From contig NZ_CP012160.1 in NCBI RefSeq assembly GCF_001187845.1, positions 496,001 through 560,000 of the forward strand: a DNA stretch of 64,000 nucleotides, given 5' to 3'. The position numbers and the translations under genes are program-made. Position 1 is the stretch's first letter. Every line of letters starts with the position of its first letter. The DNA comes from Octadecabacter temperatus. Lineage in GTDB: Bacteria > Pseudomonadota > Alphaproteobacteria > Rhodobacterales > Rhodobacteraceae. The notes under the pieces are model-generated. The model was given only the letters and a program-made list of their open reading frames with translations, ran no database searches and had not been told where the DNA came from. Of the stretch, positions 8,283-19,014 are shown one piece after another.

Positions 8283-10633
8283 GCACGGGCTCGCTTGACG
8301 GCTTGCAGCACTTCTTGCGCCGTCGCGGGGGCTTGCAAATCCGGATAGGTCGCCCCGCAGGCTCCACAAGCATCTGCTAAGGCCAAATGCGCCGAAATCC
8401 CGAGCATAAACGGCGGCTCTCCGACTGCTTTGGACCGATAGACCGTTTCAGCGCGGTTTTCGCCATCCCACAAAGCGACGTTAAAAACCTCGGGACGGTC
8501 ACTGCAGGCGGGAATTTTATAGGTGCTGGGCGCATGCGTGCGTAAACGTCCCGCATCGTCCCAAACGAGTTCCTCGGTGGTCAACCAGCCCGCACCTTGC
8601 ACAAATCCACCCTCAATTTGACCGATGTCCAAAGCGGGGTTCAGTGACGCCCCAGCGTCATGCAAAACATCAACGCGCAGCAGGCGATTTTCACCTGTCA
8701 GCGTGTCGATCACCACTTCGGAAATCGCCGCGCCATATGCGAAATAGAAGAATGGGCGACCCTTTCCTGCGATCCGATCCCATGCAACGTCGGGTGTTTT
8801 ATAAAAGCCCGTGGCGCTTAGGCTGACGCGGTTTTCATACGCAGTCTTGGCAGCATCCGCGAAGGACATCTCGACATTGCCAACCACGACCATGCCATTG
8901 TCGAACGTAACATCTCCAGTCGCCGTCTCGTGAATTTCGGCCAGACACTCCGCGATCCGGTCTCGGATGATGTCGCATGCGTTTTGCACCGCCATGCCGT
9001 TCAAATCCGTCCCGCTCGATGCGGCTGTCGCAGACGTGTTTGGTACCTTGCCCGTGTCCGTTGCTGTGATTTTCACGGCACTCAAATCCACCCCGAACCG
9101 CGCCGCCGCAACCTGCGCCACTTTCTGGAACAACCCTTGCCCCATCTCGGTGCCGCCGTGGTTCAGCTGGATCGATCCGTCTTGATACACATGCACCAGT
9201 GCGCCCGCTTGGTTCAGGTGCGTAAGGGTAAATGAAATGCCGAACTTAACGGGGTTGAACGCGATCCCTTTCTTGAGGGTTGTGTGCTTGGCATTCCACT
9301 CGTCCACAGCCGCTTTTCGGCCTTCATAGTCAGCATCTGCAAGCAGCTTTTCGGTCATCTCGTGCAGGATGAAGTCTGTGACTTCCATGTCGTAGGGCGT
9401 CGTATTTTCCGCTTCGGCGACCGGCGAATGCTCTGCCCCGAAGCGCCGACCAGTTCCCGCCTTTCCCTCTGACGAACCAGCCACCGCATCGGGCGCGGCA
9501 TAGAAGTTCACCCGTCGCACCGCAGCAGGGTCCTTGCCCAACGCATGGGCCACGTGGTCCATAACCCTCTCAATCCCCAGCATCCCTTGCGGGCCACCAA
9601 AGCCACGATAGGCCGTAGCACTTTGCATGTTGGTTTTCAGCCGATGCGAGGTGATGCGTGCAGCAGGCAATAGGTAGGCATTGTCCGCGTGCAACATGGC
9701 GCGATCCGCGACAGGCAGGGACAGATCCTGCGCCCAACCGCAACGCGTGTAATGCGTGAAATCCACTCCGGTCAGTCGACCGTTTGCGTCATAGCCAACA
9801 TCATAATCGATGCGGAAATCGTGGCGCTTACCAGTGATCGTCATGTCGTCGTCGCGATCATAGCGCATCTTGCAAGGTTGCCCCGTTGCGCGCGCGGCAA
9901 CCGCGCAACTCACCGCGAGGGCGTTGCCTTGGCTTTCCTTACCGCCAAACCCACCACCCATGCGACGGATTTCAACACGCACGGCATGCATATCAACACC
10001 CAGCGCGTCCGCCACTTTGTGTTGAATTTCTGTTGGGTGTTGCGTTGATGAATGCACCACCATATCGCCGCCTTCTTGCGGAAGGGCGAGGGCGGCTTGG
10101 CCTTCTAGGTAAAAATGCTCCTGTCCGCCCATCTCAATCCGCCCCTTAAGGCGGTTTGGTGCAGATGAAAGCGCTGAGGCGATATCGCCTTTCGTATAAA
10201 CGCGCGGACCGTTTTCAAACCTTGCATCCGCCGCGAGCGCGTCTTCGATGCTGAAAATCGGGGTTTCTTCGACGTATTGAATGTCGCCCTGACGCGCAGC
10301 AAAACGGGCTTGCGAGTGTGTTTGCGCCACAACCAAAAAGATCGGCTGTCCGACATAGTGAACGGTTCCGTCCGACAGCAGTGGTTCATCATGGATCGAC
10401 GGGGAAACATCATTGGCAAAAGGAAGATCCTTCGCCGTTAGAACTGCGACAACTCCGGGGGCTTGCTTCACCTTTTCAAGGTTCACCGATTTGAGCATTC
10501 CACGCGCAACCGTGCTTGTGCCAAAGGCCAGATGCAGCGTGCCTGCGGGCATCGGTACGTCATCAACATAGCGCGCAGTTCCGGTAACATGGAGCTTCGC
10601 TGCGTCATGGGGGAGGGGCTTAGAAACACTCAT
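8279..10633 (-). CDS. xdhB: Xanthine dehydrogenase, molybdopterin-binding subunit XdhB
   Basis: A 784-residue catalytic subunit. It hydroxylates hypoxanthine to xanthine and xanthine to urate at the molybdenum centre. Seen in the sequence: the N-terminal a/b hammerhead domain ([20 protein letters not shown]), the cofactor-binding loop [40 protein letters not shown] with the arginine used by true xanthine dehydrogenases, [20 protein letters not shown], and near the C-terminus [14 protein letters not shown] with the catalytic glutamate (VGEPP). Length and order fit the bacterial XdhB type. It overlaps xdhA and xdhC by four bases each. Confidence 0.93.
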   Translation of the reverse strand: MSVSKPLPHDAAKLHVTGTARYVDDVPMPAGTLHLAFGTSTVARGMLKSVNLEKVKQAPGVVAVLTAKDLPFANDVSPSIHDEPLLSDGTVHYVGQPIFLVVAQTHSQARFAARQGDIQYVEETPIFSIEDALAADARFENGPRVYTKGDIASALSSAPNRLKGRIEMGGQEHFYLEGQAALALPQEGGDMVVHSSTQHPTEIQHKVADALGVDMHAVRVEIRRMGGGFGGKESQGNALAVSCAVAARATGQPCKMRYDRDDDMTITGKRHDFRIDYDVGYDANGRLTGVDFTHYTRCGWAQDLSLPVADRAMLHADNAYLLPAARITSHRLKTNMQSATAYRGFGGPQGMLGIERVMDHVAHALGKDPAAVRRVNFYAAPDAVAGSSEGKAGTGRRFGAEHSPVAEAENTTPYDMEVTDFILHEMTEKLLADADYEGRKAAVDEWNAKHTTLKKGIAFNPVKFGISFTLTHLNQAGALVHVYQDGSIQLNHGGTEMGQGLFQKVAQVAAARFGVDLSAVKITATDTGKVPNTSATAASSGTDLNGMAVQNACDIIRDRIAECLAEIHETATGDVTFDNGMVVVGNVEMSFADAAKTAYENRVSLSATGFYKTPDVAWDRIAGKGRPFFYFAYGAAISEVVIDTLTGENRLLRVDVLHDAGASLNPALDIGQIEGGFVQGAGWLTTEELVWDDAGRLRTHAPSTYKIPACSDRPEVFNVALWDGENRAETVYRSKAVGEPPFMLGISAHLALADACGACGATYPDLQAPATAQEVLQAVKRARA

Positions 10634-11988
10634 GCGCGGACCTCCAGAACACTTGTTTCAGTGCCGTTGATGTCATCGAAATAGCGTAGCAACTGACCCT
10701 GCGCCGCTTCCATGCGGTAGGTGGCAGAGGCACGCATGTCGCTCATGGGTTGGAAGTCTTCGGTTAGGCTCTCTGCTGCCGCTTGCAGTGTTTCAAACGC
10801 CCAAGGGCGTCCGACCAGCGTGGCCTCTGACGAGGCCGCGCGTTTAGGCGTTCCGGCCATACCGCCAAATGCGATACGTGCCGCGGTGATTTCGCCGTCT
10901 TCAACCGTGATATTGAAACAGCCACAGACCGCCGAGATGTCTTGGTCAAACCGCTTGGAAAGTTTGTAACAGCGCAACGAGGGGGCCGTTTTGGGGATCG
11001 TTACAGCTTCGACGAATTCCCCGGGTTGGCGGTCTTGCTTGCCATAAGCGATGAAGAAATCCTCAATCGGCATGTCGCGTCGCGAGTCGCCACACCGAAG
11101 ATGCAGTGTTGCGTCCAGCGCGATCAGGGCAGGCGGGTTGTCCCCGATGGGCGACCCATTGGCGATGTTGCCGCCAATTGTCGCCGCGTTGCGCACTTGT
11201 TCAGAGCCATATCTGCGGATCATTTCAGCGTAAGACGGATGCAAGTCTCGCACTGCGCCTAATACATCCGTCATTGTAACGGCCGCGCCGATTCGAAATG
11301 CATCACCTTGATCTTCGATTTGTTGCAGGTCGGCGCAGCGGTTTAGAAATGCCACATCTCCCAGATCAGTGAAGTGTTTGGTGACCCACAGACCAACATC
11401 CGTCGCGCCAGCAATAAGCGTTCCTTCGGGGTGCTCCATGTACCACTGTGCAAGTTCGTCGCTGGTAGATGGCGCAGGAATGTCCGTTTCGCCAAGTTGC
11501 GGTGGCACTTCGCGCATGTGGTCTGGGACGGATGTACCTTCGCTTGCATTGGCCGCGCGTATGATTGGTGCGTAGCCAGTACAGCGGCACAGATTACCAG
11601 CGAGCACATCATCATGGTCAGTGCGCCCGTTCAGATGACCTGTGGCCATCGACATCACAAAACCAGGTGTGCAGAAACCACATTGGCTACCGTGATTGTC
11701 GATCATTGCCTGTTGCACAGGGTGCAGGGTTCCATCGGGTGAGGCAAGACCTTCGACGGTGCGCACGGCTTTCCCATGAAGCTGCGGCATGAACAGGATA
11801 CAGGCATTCAAGGTGCGCGCGCCGTTTTCGTCGGTCACCATCACCGAACACGCACCGCAGTCGCCCTCGTTGCAGCCTTCCTTGGTTCCCGTTAGGTGGC
11901 GCTTTTCGCGCAACCAGTCGAGCAGCGTTTGCGTGGGGTGGGTGTCCACATCCACGGTCTCTCCGTTGAGAAGAAACGTTACATTCAT
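10630..11988 (-). CDS. xdhA: Xanthine dehydrogenase, small subunit XdhA (2Fe-2S and FAD)
   Basis: A 452-residue subunit that takes electrons from the molybdenum centre to NAD. The N-terminus ([20 protein letters not shown]) is a plant-type ferredoxin fold with cluster ligands in [13 protein letters not shown] second 2Fe-2S domain has [12 protein letters not shown] and [10 protein letters not shown]. From about residue 170 comes the FAD domain, with [12 protein letters not shown] and [19 protein letters not shown]. It is the first gene of the eight-gene operon. A TTG eight codons upstream is possible, but the ATG matches the family start. The 88 bases to the ArsR-type gene hold the promoter; I see no clear operator. 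Confidence 0.9.
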   Translation of the reverse strand: MNVTFLLNGETVDVDTHPTQTLLDWLREKRHLTGTKEGCNEGDCGACSVMVTDENGARTLNACILFMPQLHGKAVRTVEGLASPDGTLHPVQQAMIDNHGSQCGFCTPGFVMSMATGHLNGRTDHDDVLAGNLCRCTGYAPIIRAANASEGTSVPDHMREVPPQLGETDIPAPSTSDELAQWYMEHPEGTLIAGATDVGLWVTKHFTDLGDVAFLNRCADLQQIEDQGDAFRIGAAVTMTDVLGAVRDLHPSYAEMIRRYGSEQVRNAATIGGNIANGSPIGDNPPALIALDATLHLRCGDSRRDMPIEDFFIAYGKQDRQPGEFVEAVTIPKTAPSLRCYKLSKRFDQDISAVCGCFNITVEDGEITAARIAFGGMAGTPKRAASSEATLVGRPWAFETLQAAAESLTEDFQPMSDMRASATYRMEAAQGQLLRYFDDINGTETSVLEVRA

Positions 11989-12076
11989 GATATTGCTCTG
12001 CCGCGGTACCAAGGAAAGTTGGTGCGCTGGGTCGATGCGGCGTAGACCCCTGCGTCAGATTGGATCAAAGCGGGAA

Positions 12077-12397
12077 TTACGCGCTTTTGCAAGCCTCAGT
12101 TCCGTTAGGTCCATCTAGCTGGCTTTCCCAAACGCGGCGTTGCCACTCGAGCCAGCCTTGAAGTTCCATCATCGGGGCAGCTTCGATATGGCAGGTGCGC
12201 ACGCGACCTTTTTTGACGGACCGGACGAGGCCGCAGGTTTCAAGGATCTTGAGATGTCGCATGAATGTGGGCAACGCGATATTGTAATCACTTGCGAGAG
12301 AAGTGACGCTCGCGGGGCCCTTGGCCAATCGCTCAACCACGGTGCGGCGGGTTGGGTCTGAGAGGGCGGAAAAGATGGCGTTGAGGTCTCTTGGCAT
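12077..12397 (-). CDS. ArsR-family winged-helix transcriptional regulator
   Basis: A 106-residue regulator starting MPRDLNAIFSALSDPTRRTV, the standard first helix of ArsR proteins. The recognition region is VTSLASDYNIALPTFMRHLK and the wing is GLVRSVKKGRVRTCHIEAAP, followed by WLEWQRRVWESQ. No cysteine pair typical of metal sensing is present. This subgroup (as in SdpR and AHSA1-linked regulators) normally lacks metal sites and is often paired with an SRPBCC gene, which is absent here. It sits between xdhA and dnaE and may control only itself. The start is supported by a promoter that would place the first transcribed base on the ATG. Confidence 0.85.
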   Translation of the reverse strand: MPRDLNAIFSALSDPTRRTVVERLAKGPASVTSLASDYNIALPTFMRHLKILETCGLVRSVKKGRVRTCHIEAAPMMELQGWLEWQRRVWESQLDGPNGTEACKSA

Positions 12398-12404
12398 GGA
12401 AGGA

Positions 12405-12436
12405 ATATTGACGGTGTTTCTTGCGATCGTCAATAT
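12405..12436 (-). promoter_or_regulatory. Promoter and inverted-repeat operator of the ArsR-type gene
   Basis: A perfect 9-base inverted repeat, ATATTGACG-N14-CGTCAATAT. Read on the minus strand the arms contain TTGACG and CAATAT, separated by exactly 17 bases, so the arms coincide with the -35 and -10 elements. The start codon lies seven bases after the -10 element, which predicts a leaderless mRNA and autorepression. Confidence 0.65.
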
Positions 12437-12536
12437 AGTTAGTCAAAATGCTAAGTTATGGGTTTTGGGGCGGTGAGCAGTCCAAATTAATATCTAACAC
12501 TTTCACCTGCATCGCGCCCCAGCTAGGGTACAGATT

Positions 12537-15500
12537 ATGGCTGATCCACGATTCATACACCTGCGCACGCATACAGAATACTCACTTCTTGAGGGGGCGG
12601 TTCCTGTAAAAACCCTGAGTGGGCTTGCAGCAAAGGCTGGGATGCCTGCGGTGGCCGTTACGGACACCAACAACCTGTTTTGTGCACTGGAATTTTCCGA
12701 ATATGCGGCGAAGGCTGGAGTTCAGCCAATCATTGGGTGTCAGATTGATTTTGGAATGGGCACGGATGAACCCGGTCGTCGCCCTGAGCCGCCCGCACCG
12801 CTGGTTTTTCTGGCGCAGAATGAGGCGGGTTACCTGAACCTCATGAAGCTAAACTCATGTGCGTACTTGGATGCGAACGGGGAGCTGCCGCAAGTTTCAC
12901 TCGATGATTTGGCGAAACATTCCGAGGGTTTGATTTGTCTGTCTGGTGGGCCGGACGGACCTATCGGGCGGCTATTGCGCGCTGGGCAACGCCCCGCTGC
13001 CGAGGCTTTGATGACCAAACTGGCCGCGACTTTCCCAGATCGTTTGTATGTGGAACTGCAGCGCCACCCCGTTGATGGCGGCCTGCCTGAGGCTGAACAA
13101 TTGTCGGAGCAAGGCCATGTCGAAATGGCCTACGCGATGGATTTGCCGTTGGTTGCGACCAACGATGTCTATTTCCCAAAGGCCGCAATCTACGAAGCGC
13201 ATGATGCGTTGATCTGTATCGCAGACGGTGCCTATGTCGACCAAAACGAGCCCCGCCGCCGCTTGACGCCGCAGCACTACTTCAAGTCGCAAGAAGAAAT
13301 GGTCACGCTGTTTGCGGACCTTCCAGAAGCCGTCGCCAATACCGTTGAAATCGCCAAACGTTGCGGTTTCAAAGTTTACAAACGCGATCCAATTTTGCCC
13401 AAATTTGCCGATGACGAGGTCGCAGAACTGCGCCGTCAGGCCGAAGCGGGACTAAAGGACCGTCTGGCGATTATCCCCCATGCGGCCGACGTTGCTGAGT
13501 ACGAGAAGCGCCTCGATTTTGAACTCGGCATCATTGAGGGCATGGGGTTCCCCGGCTACTTCTTGATCGTTGCGGACTTCATTAAATGGTCCAAGGATAA
13601 CAACATCCCAGTCGGTCCGGGCCGTGGGTCTGGTGCGGGGTCTTTGGTGGCCTATGCGCTGCTGATCACCGATCTTGATCCTTTGCGGTATTCCTTGCTG
13701 TTTGAGCGGTTCTTGAACCCCGAACGTGTGTCCATGCCCGATTTCGATATCGATTTTTGCATGGATCGCCGCGAAGAGGTCATTCGCTACGTTCAGGAAA
13801 AATATGGCCGCGATAAGGTAGGCCAGATCATCACCTTTGGTGCGCTATTGTCCAAAGCCGCCGTACGCGATGTTGGGCGTGTTTTGCAGCTGCCGTACGG
13901 GCAGGTCGATAAACTGTCCAAGATGATCCCCGTGGAAGGCGTCAAACCTGTCAGCATTGTTAAGGCGCTGGCGGATGAGCCGCGCCTGCGCGAAGCGGCG
14001 AACAATGAAGAAGTTGTCGACCGCTTGCTGACCTATGGGCAGCAGTTAGAAGGCTTGCTGCGCAACGCATCGACCCACGCGGCGGGTGTTGTGATTGGCG
14101 ACCGTTCGCTCGATGAACTTGTGCCGCTCTATCAAGATCCGCGTTCTGATATGCCCGCGACCCAGTTCAACATGAAATGGGTTGAGCAAGCAGGCCTCGT
14201 TAAGTTTGATTTCTTGGGTCTGAAAACGCTGACAGTGATCCAGAACGCGATTGACCTGATCCGCAAGTCGGGCCGCGATATTCATACGGCCGCAGATGGA
14301 ACAGAACTATATGTGCCCGCCGAAGGTGCAGTGAATGAAATCAACGCGATTCCGCTGGACGATGAAGCGAGCTATAAGCTTTACGCCGCCGCCAAAACCG
14401 TGGCCGTGTTTCAGGTGGAATCCAGCGGTATGATGGATGCGCTGAGGCGCATGAAACCGGATTGTATCGAGGACATTATCGCGCTGGTGGCATTGTATCG
14501 CCCCGGCCCGATGGAGAACATTCCGAAGTTCTGTGAAGTGAAGAACGACATTTCGGATCGCGACACGCTGCATCCGTCCATCGACCACATTCTCGACGAA
14601 ACCCAAGGCATCATCGTTTACCAAGAACAGGTTATGCAGATCGCCCAAGAAATGGCGGGCTACTCGCTTGGTGGCGCTGACTTGTTGCGCCGCGCGATGG
14701 GTAAAAAGCTGCAAGAGGCGATGGACGCCGAGAAGCCGAAGTTCATTTCCGGTGCCGCTGAAAACGGTGTCGATAAGAAGAAAGCGCAGGAAGTCTGGGA
14801 CCTGCTGGATAAGTTCGCAAACTACGGTTTCAACAAATCCCACGCGGCGGCCTATGCGGTGGTCAGCTACCAAACCGCGTGGCTAAAGGCGAACCATCCG
14901 GTTGAATTCATGGCCGGCGTGATGAACTGCGATATCCACCTGACGGACAAACTGGCAGTGTATTTCCAAGAAGTGAAGAAGGGGCTTGAGCTGCCTTGGA
15001 AGCCACCTTGCGTGAACACATCGCTCGCCACGTTTGACGTGCAAGATGGCGCGTTGGTCTATGGCCTTGGTGGTCTGAAAAATGTCGGCGCGGATGCGAT
15101 GGGCCTTATCGTGGATGCGCGATTGGCAGAGGGTGCGAAGGCGTTCTCGACGCTGTTTGATCTTGCCCGCCGCGTTGATCTGAAACGTGTCGGTAAACGC
15201 CCACTTGAAATGTTGGCCCGCGCGGGTGCGTTTGATGTACTGGATCCGAACCGCCGCAAAGTGCTGGGTGGGTTGGATGCGCTGGTTGGGTATTCCGCGG
15301 CGATCCATGACCAGAAGAATTCCAATCAGGTGTCGTTGTTTGGTGAAGCTGGCGATGATCTGCCAGAACCGCGCTTGCCTGCGTGCGAGGACTGGTTGCC
15401 TGCTGAACGGCTTGCCGAAGAATTCAAAGCGGTTGGGTTCTACCTGTCCGGCCACCCGCTGGATGACTACCTTGCGCCGCTAAAACGCAAAGGCGTGCTG

Positions 15501-16040
15501 ACCCTTGATGAGGTGACAGCCAAGGCTGAACGCGGAGCGCACGTCGCTAAAATGGCGGGCACAGTGGCGGGGCGTCAGGAACGCAAATCCGCACGCGGCA
15601 ATCGTTTCGCGTTTGTTCAGCTTTCTGATCCAACGGGTCAGTACGAGGTCACGATGTTCAGTGATGCGCTAGAAGCCTCGCGCGATTTTCTGGAAACGGG
15701 TGCGCAAGTTGTCCTAAGCGTCGAAGCCACGATGGAAAGCGAACAACTGAAACTCCTCGGGCGGTCGGTGTCGCCGATTGATTTGGCAGTGGCTGATGCT
15801 GGCTCAACCGGTTTGCGGGTGTTCCTTGGGGATATCGCGGCAATCCCGACAGTCGATGAAATCCTGCAAAACGCGATCCGCGACAAGGTTAAGGGTGGGC
15901 GTGGGCCGATCACATTTACCATTGATGATGCCGAACTGGGCGAGATTGACGTGGAACTTGGCGCTGAATTCCCTGTGAACCCGCAGATCAAAGGTGCGTT
16001 ACGCAGCCTTAGCGGTGTCATCGAAGTGCAAGAAATCTAA
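12537..16040 (+). CDS. dnaE: DNA polymerase III subunit alpha
   Basis: The 1167-residue replicative polymerase subunit. It opens with the PHP domain (FIHLRTHTEYSLLEGAV). The polymerase core shows NIPVGPGRGSGAGSLVAYAL and the catalytic aspartates in MPDFDIDFCMDRREEVIRYV. The finger and thumb region has GIIVYQEQVMQIAQEMAGYS and FNKSHAAAYAVVSYQTAWLK. A helix-hairpin-helix region and an OB fold (AGTVAGRQERKSARGNRFAF) follow, and the C-terminus is the short tau-contact tail. The length is normal for DnaE1. The gene is monocistronic, with about 140 bases between its start and the divergent ArsR-type gene. Confidence 0.96.
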   Translation: MADPRFIHLRTHTEYSLLEGAVPVKTLSGLAAKAGMPAVAVTDTNNLFCALEFSEYAAKAGVQPIIGCQIDFGMGTDEPGRRPEPPAPLVFLAQNEAGYLNLMKLNSCAYLDANGELPQVSLDDLAKHSEGLICLSGGPDGPIGRLLRAGQRPAAEALMTKLAATFPDRLYVELQRHPVDGGLPEAEQLSEQGHVEMAYAMDLPLVATNDVYFPKAAIYEAHDALICIADGAYVDQNEPRRRLTPQHYFKSQEEMVTLFADLPEAVANTVEIAKRCGFKVYKRDPILPKFADDEVAELRRQAEAGLKDRLAIIPHAADVAEYEKRLDFELGIIEGMGFPGYFLIVADFIKWSKDNNIPVGPGRGSGAGSLVAYALLITDLDPLRYSLLFERFLNPERVSMPDFDIDFCMDRREEVIRYVQEKYGRDKVGQIITFGALLSKAAVRDVGRVLQLPYGQVDKLSKMIPVEGVKPVSIVKALADEPRLREAANNEEVVDRLLTYGQQLEGLLRNASTHAAGVVIGDRSLDELVPLYQDPRSDMPATQFNMKWVEQAGLVKFDFLGLKTLTVIQNAIDLIRKSGRDIHTAADGTELYVPAEGAVNEINAIPLDDEASYKLYAAAKTVAVFQVESSGMMDALRRMKPDCIEDIIALVALYRPGPMENIPKFCEVKNDISDRDTLHPSIDHILDETQGIIVYQEQVMQIAQEMAGYSLGGADLLRRAMGKKLQEAMDAEKPKFISGAAENGVDKKKAQEVWDLLDKFANYGFNKSHAAAYAVVSYQTAWLKANHPVEFMAGVMNCDIHLTDKLAVYFQEVKKGLELPWKPPCVNTSLATFDVQDGALVYGLGGLKNVGADAMGLIVDARLAEGAKAFSTLFDLARRVDLKRVGKRPLEMLARAGAFDVLDPNRRKVLGGLDALVGYSAAIHDQKNSNQVSLFGEAGDDLPEPRLPACEDWLPAERLAEEFKAVGFYLSGHPLDDYLAPLKRKGVLTLDEVTAKAERGAHVAKMAGTVAGRQERKSARGNRFAFVQLSDPTGQYEVTMFSDALEASRDFLETGAQVVLSVEATMESEQLKLLGRSVSPIDLAVADAGSTGLRVFLGDIAAIPTVDEILQNAIRDKVKGGRGPITFTIDDAELGEIDVELGAEFPVNPQIKGALRSLSGVIEVQEI

Positions 16041-16144
16041 CGCATCTTTAACGTGCGGCGAAACCCCGCCTGTCCAAAGGGTCCGGTGGACGCACGCGAC
16101 CCCATCCGTTAATACATTCGAAACGGTAAGGTGAAGGACGCTAA

Positions 16145-17026
16145 ATGCGCCATATTTTGTTGGGACTGGTTGTAGCCACAGGGCTTTCTGCGTGTGGTGA
16201 TCCACTACGCGATGTGGCACGTTTAGATGATGTTGTTATCGCCGATGGCGCAGCGAACGTCGCCGAAACCCCTGCTGAAGCACGTAACAACGCAGGCGGC
16301 GGTGGCTTGTTTCGCCGTATGCTGAACCGCCAACCTGATGATCCGACAAATGCTGCCGTTGAAGCGGCTTTGGCCGATACGGCAAATGCCGAAGACGGCG
16401 ACGAGGAAACTCTGGTCCAAACATCCGCCTCATCAACAATACCGGAACCGCAAGAGGCTGAACTGCCAAGGCGCGGCTTGCGCGGGCTGTTTAGTGGCAA
16501 TGGCCGCGCAGAACGCCCACGCACGGGCCCCGACGCGACCGATGTTGACGCTGGCACTGTGATGCCGTTTGGAACAATCGCGCGGGTCTGTGGGTTAGGT
16601 TCTAACCAACTTGGGACACAGATCGATGGTGGCGGTGGTTTCAGAATTTACGACACCATTCCCCAAACAACGTCCCCGCGGCCCTTTTATATCACAGGGT
16701 TTGATGACAATTGCGCGCGCACATTTACAGGTGCTGTGGTCGTGACTGGTGACATCGAAACCCATGAATTCGTCCGCTATCAAGGCAGCAACGAAGGCAT
16801 TGATTACACCACAACCGACAATGCCTATGAGGCCTTGAAGGCAAGCGAATGCCGCGTCGGTCGTGGCCAGCCTTGTGGTGAGCGCACGGAGCGTCTGAAC
16901 CGCGATACGCATTTCATAACTGTCTATAACTTCTTTGGTGGCACGTTCAGTTCTGTGCCAACGCAGTGGGCGCAAATCCTCGTCCATGACGGAGAAGTTT
17001 TGGCGATGTCCTTAAAAGACGGCTAA
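16145..17026 (+). CDS. Lipoprotein of unknown function
   Basis: A 293-residue protein with a lipoprotein signal peptide: MRHILLGLVVATGLSAC, lipobox LSAC with Cys17, followed by GDP, which favours outer membrane sorting. The next 110 residues are low in predicted structure and rich in Ala, Asp and Glu, including GGGLFRRMLNRQPDD and a similar RRGLRGLFSGNGRAE repeat. The C-terminal half is folded-looking, with four cysteines (RVCGLG, DNCART, SECRVG, QPCGERT) likely to form disulfides. AAGGTGAAGGA precedes the start. This domain recurs in Rhodobacteraceae as a hypothetical protein, but I cannot name a function. Confidence 0.8.
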   Translation: MRHILLGLVVATGLSACGDPLRDVARLDDVVIADGAANVAETPAEARNNAGGGGLFRRMLNRQPDDPTNAAVEAALADTANAEDGDEETLVQTSASSTIPEPQEAELPRRGLRGLFSGNGRAERPRTGPDATDVDAGTVMPFGTIARVCGLGSNQLGTQIDGGGGFRIYDTIPQTTSPRPFYITGFDDNCARTFTGAVVVTGDIETHEFVRYQGSNEGIDYTTTDNAYEALKASECRVGRGQPCGERTERLNRDTHFITVYNFFGGTFSSVPTQWAQILVHDGEVLAMSLKDG

Positions 17027-17029
17027 AGC

Positions 17030-17233
17030 CTAGTAGTGTGGCGGACGTTGGTCTGCCATCATCGCTGATCCGCCTGCATCGGCTTCACGGCCTGCTTCGC
17101 GCTCCATCAACATCTGTACGCGGTGGGTCAGTTTGCTGATCTCACCTTCTTGGCGTGCCACAATATCTGACAAATCATCCACGGTGCGGCTCAGATGCGC
17201 GAGCTGTTCTTCAAGGTTTGTTTGGTCACTCAT
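17030..17233 (-). CDS. slyX: SlyX-family protein
   Basis: A 67-residue, almost fully helical protein. It starts MSDQTNLEEQLAHLSRTVDD and continues with LSDIVARQEGEISKLTHRVQ, a heptad pattern of a short coiled coil. The C-terminus is proline-rich with DQRPPHY, the terminal PPHY being the hallmark of SlyX. The function of SlyX is unsettled. An ATG two codons upstream is also possible. The gene is convergent with the lipoprotein gene, with three bases between stop codons. Confidence 0.85.
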   Translation of the reverse strand: MSDQTNLEEQLAHLSRTVDDLSDIVARQEGEISKLTHRVQMLMEREAGREADAGGSAMMADQRPPHY

Positions 17234-17317
17234 ACACATCCATTAAGGCGCTGGGCCGCGCTTTGCTAGCCCCTGCTGTTGCGTGGCGCGTGTGGGCGCG
17301 GTAAAGCGCGGGGATAA

Positions 17318-18829
17318 ATGTCCTCAGCGGGAGCCAAGCGAATGGCCAAGCAGAAAAAACCCCAACGACCCAAGGCGCAGACCCCTAAAGGGTTTCGCGA
17401 TTATTTCGGCGCAGAAGTGGCGCAGCGTACAGACATGTTGCGCACGATTGCTGGGGTTTATCATCGCTACGGGTTCGAAGCGCTTGAATCTGCGGCTGTT
17501 GAAACCGTCGAAGCGTTGGGCAAATTTCTTCCTGACGTGGACCGCCCGAATGAGGGTGTCTTTGCGTGGCAAGAAGAAGACGAAAACGACAACGGCGATT
17601 GGCTGGCGCTTCGCTATGACCTGACTGCGCCGCTTGCTCGTGTTTTCGCACAGCACCGAAATGATTTGCCGACACCCTATCGCCGCTATGCAATGGGTCC
17701 GGTTTGGCGCAATGAAAAGCCCGGTCCGGGTCGTTTCCGCCAATTTTATCAGTGTGATGCGGATACGGTTGGGTCTGGCAATGTTGCCGCTGATGCCGAG
17801 ATTTGCGCGATGCTGGCTGATACTTTGGAAGCCGTGGGAATTGATCGCGGCGATTACGTCGTGCGCATCAACAACCGTAAGGTTTTGAACGGTGTGCTTG
17901 AGGTCATGGGCCTGTCTGATGATGACCAGAAGGCAAACGTCCTGCGTACCATCGACAAGTTCGACAAAGTTGGCGAAAGCGGCGTACGTGAATTGCTCGG
18001 CAAGGGGCGCTTGGATGCCTCTGGCGCCTACATTGACGGCGTGGGCTTGTCGGATGAGCAAGCCGAACCTGTTGTCGCATTTCTGACATCCAAGTCTGAC
18101 ACAACTGAGGGCACATTGGCGAACCTGCGGGCCGCGATTGGTGACAGTGAAGTTGGCGCAAAGGGCGTGGATGAATTGCAGACAATGGCAGACCTTTTGG
18201 CGGCTGGTGGCTATGGCCCTGACCGCATCGTGATCGACCCAAGCGTTGTGCGTGGCCTTGGCTATTACACTGGCCCAGTTTTTGAAGCCGAACTGACGTT
18301 TGAAATCAAAGACGAAAAGGGTCGCCCGCGGTCCTTTGGTTCCGTTGCTGGCGGTGGTCGCTACGACGATCTCGTGAAACGCTTCACAGGCCAAGAGGTC
18401 CCTGCGACAGGCGTGTCTATTGGCGTCGATCGCTTGCTTGCAGCGCTGCACATGAAGGGCCGCTTGAACACGGACACGACGGGTCCTGTTGTGGTCACGG
18501 TTATGGATCGTGATCGCATGGCGGATTATCAGGGCATCGTGTCCGAGCTGCGTAATGCAGGCATCCGTGCAGAGGTTTACCTTGGCAATCCAAAAAGCTT
18601 CGGCAACCAGTTGAAATATGCAGACCAACGCAACTCACCAATCGCGATCATCCAAGGCGGTGACGAGCTGGAAGCAGGCACATTGCAGGTCAAAGACCTG
18701 ATCCTTGGCGCGAAGATCGCCGAGACTGCATCGCAGGAAGAATGGAGCGAACGCCCACAACAGTTTGAAATTCCGCGTGCCGATCTGGTGAGCCGGATCA
18801 AAACGCTTTTAGACGAGCAAGCAAAGTGA
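17318..18829 (+). CDS. hisS: Histidine-tRNA ligase
   Basis: A 503-residue class II aminoacyl-tRNA synthetase that charges tRNA-His. Visible are the N-terminal motif ([20 protein letters not shown]), motif 2 ([20 protein letters not shown], then [10 protein letters not shown]), the histidine-specific loop [20 protein letters not shown] and motif 3 ([15 protein letters not shown]). The C-terminal anticodon-binding domain includes [21 protein letters not shown] second possible start, MAKQKK, lies eight codons in and has its own GGGAG. The stop overlaps the GTG of the next small gene by four bases. Confidence 0.95.
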   Translation: MSSAGAKRMAKQKKPQRPKAQTPKGFRDYFGAEVAQRTDMLRTIAGVYHRYGFEALESAAVETVEALGKFLPDVDRPNEGVFAWQEEDENDNGDWLALRYDLTAPLARVFAQHRNDLPTPYRRYAMGPVWRNEKPGPGRFRQFYQCDADTVGSGNVAADAEICAMLADTLEAVGIDRGDYVVRINNRKVLNGVLEVMGLSDDDQKANVLRTIDKFDKVGESGVRELLGKGRLDASGAYIDGVGLSDEQAEPVVAFLTSKSDTTEGTLANLRAAIGDSEVGAKGVDELQTMADLLAAGGYGPDRIVIDPSVVRGLGYYTGPVFEAELTFEIKDEKGRPRSFGSVAGGGRYDDLVKRFTGQEVPATGVSIGVDRLLAALHMKGRLNTDTTGPVVVTVMDRDRMADYQGIVSELRNAGIRAEVYLGNPKSFGNQLKYADQRNSPIAIIQGGDELEAGTLQVKDLILGAKIAETASQEEWSERPQQFEIPRADLVSRIKTLLDEQAK

Positions 18830-19014
18830 AGAGGCTCGGTAAATTAGCTGCTTGGTTTGGCATGTCTATGTCTGGAAGTATGGTCTTTGGGTGCAGTGTA
18901 ATGTTGGGTTTGCTCAGTTTGCTAATGCAATTTTGGCTGTTGCTTGCCATTTGCGTTTTGGCTGCAGTCGTAGGTATTTGGCTAATTGATCGTGCGGAGG
19001 ATTTAGATAGATGA
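18826..19014 (+). CDS. Small two-helix membrane protein coupled between hisS and hisZ
   Basis: A 62-residue protein with a GTG start inside the hisS stop (GTGA) and a stop inside the hisZ start (ATGA). It has a basic N-terminus ([11 protein letters not shown]), a hydrophobic stretch at about residues 15-33, a second at about 36-54, and an acidic tail [11 protein letters not shown], which fits a hairpin in the inner membrane. Base composition is more AT-rich than its neighbours. The double overlap is strong evidence that it is translated. No family is recognised. Confidence 0.7.
   Translation: MKRLGKLAAWFGMSMSGSMVFGCSVMLGLLSLLMQFWLLLAICVLAAVVGIWLIDRAEDLDR

Noticed and set aside
17324..18628. 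434-codon open frame on the minus strand inside hisS
   Set aside because: It is a reverse-strand shadow of a certain hisS gene; the sequence is rich in Arg, His and Cys with no domain.
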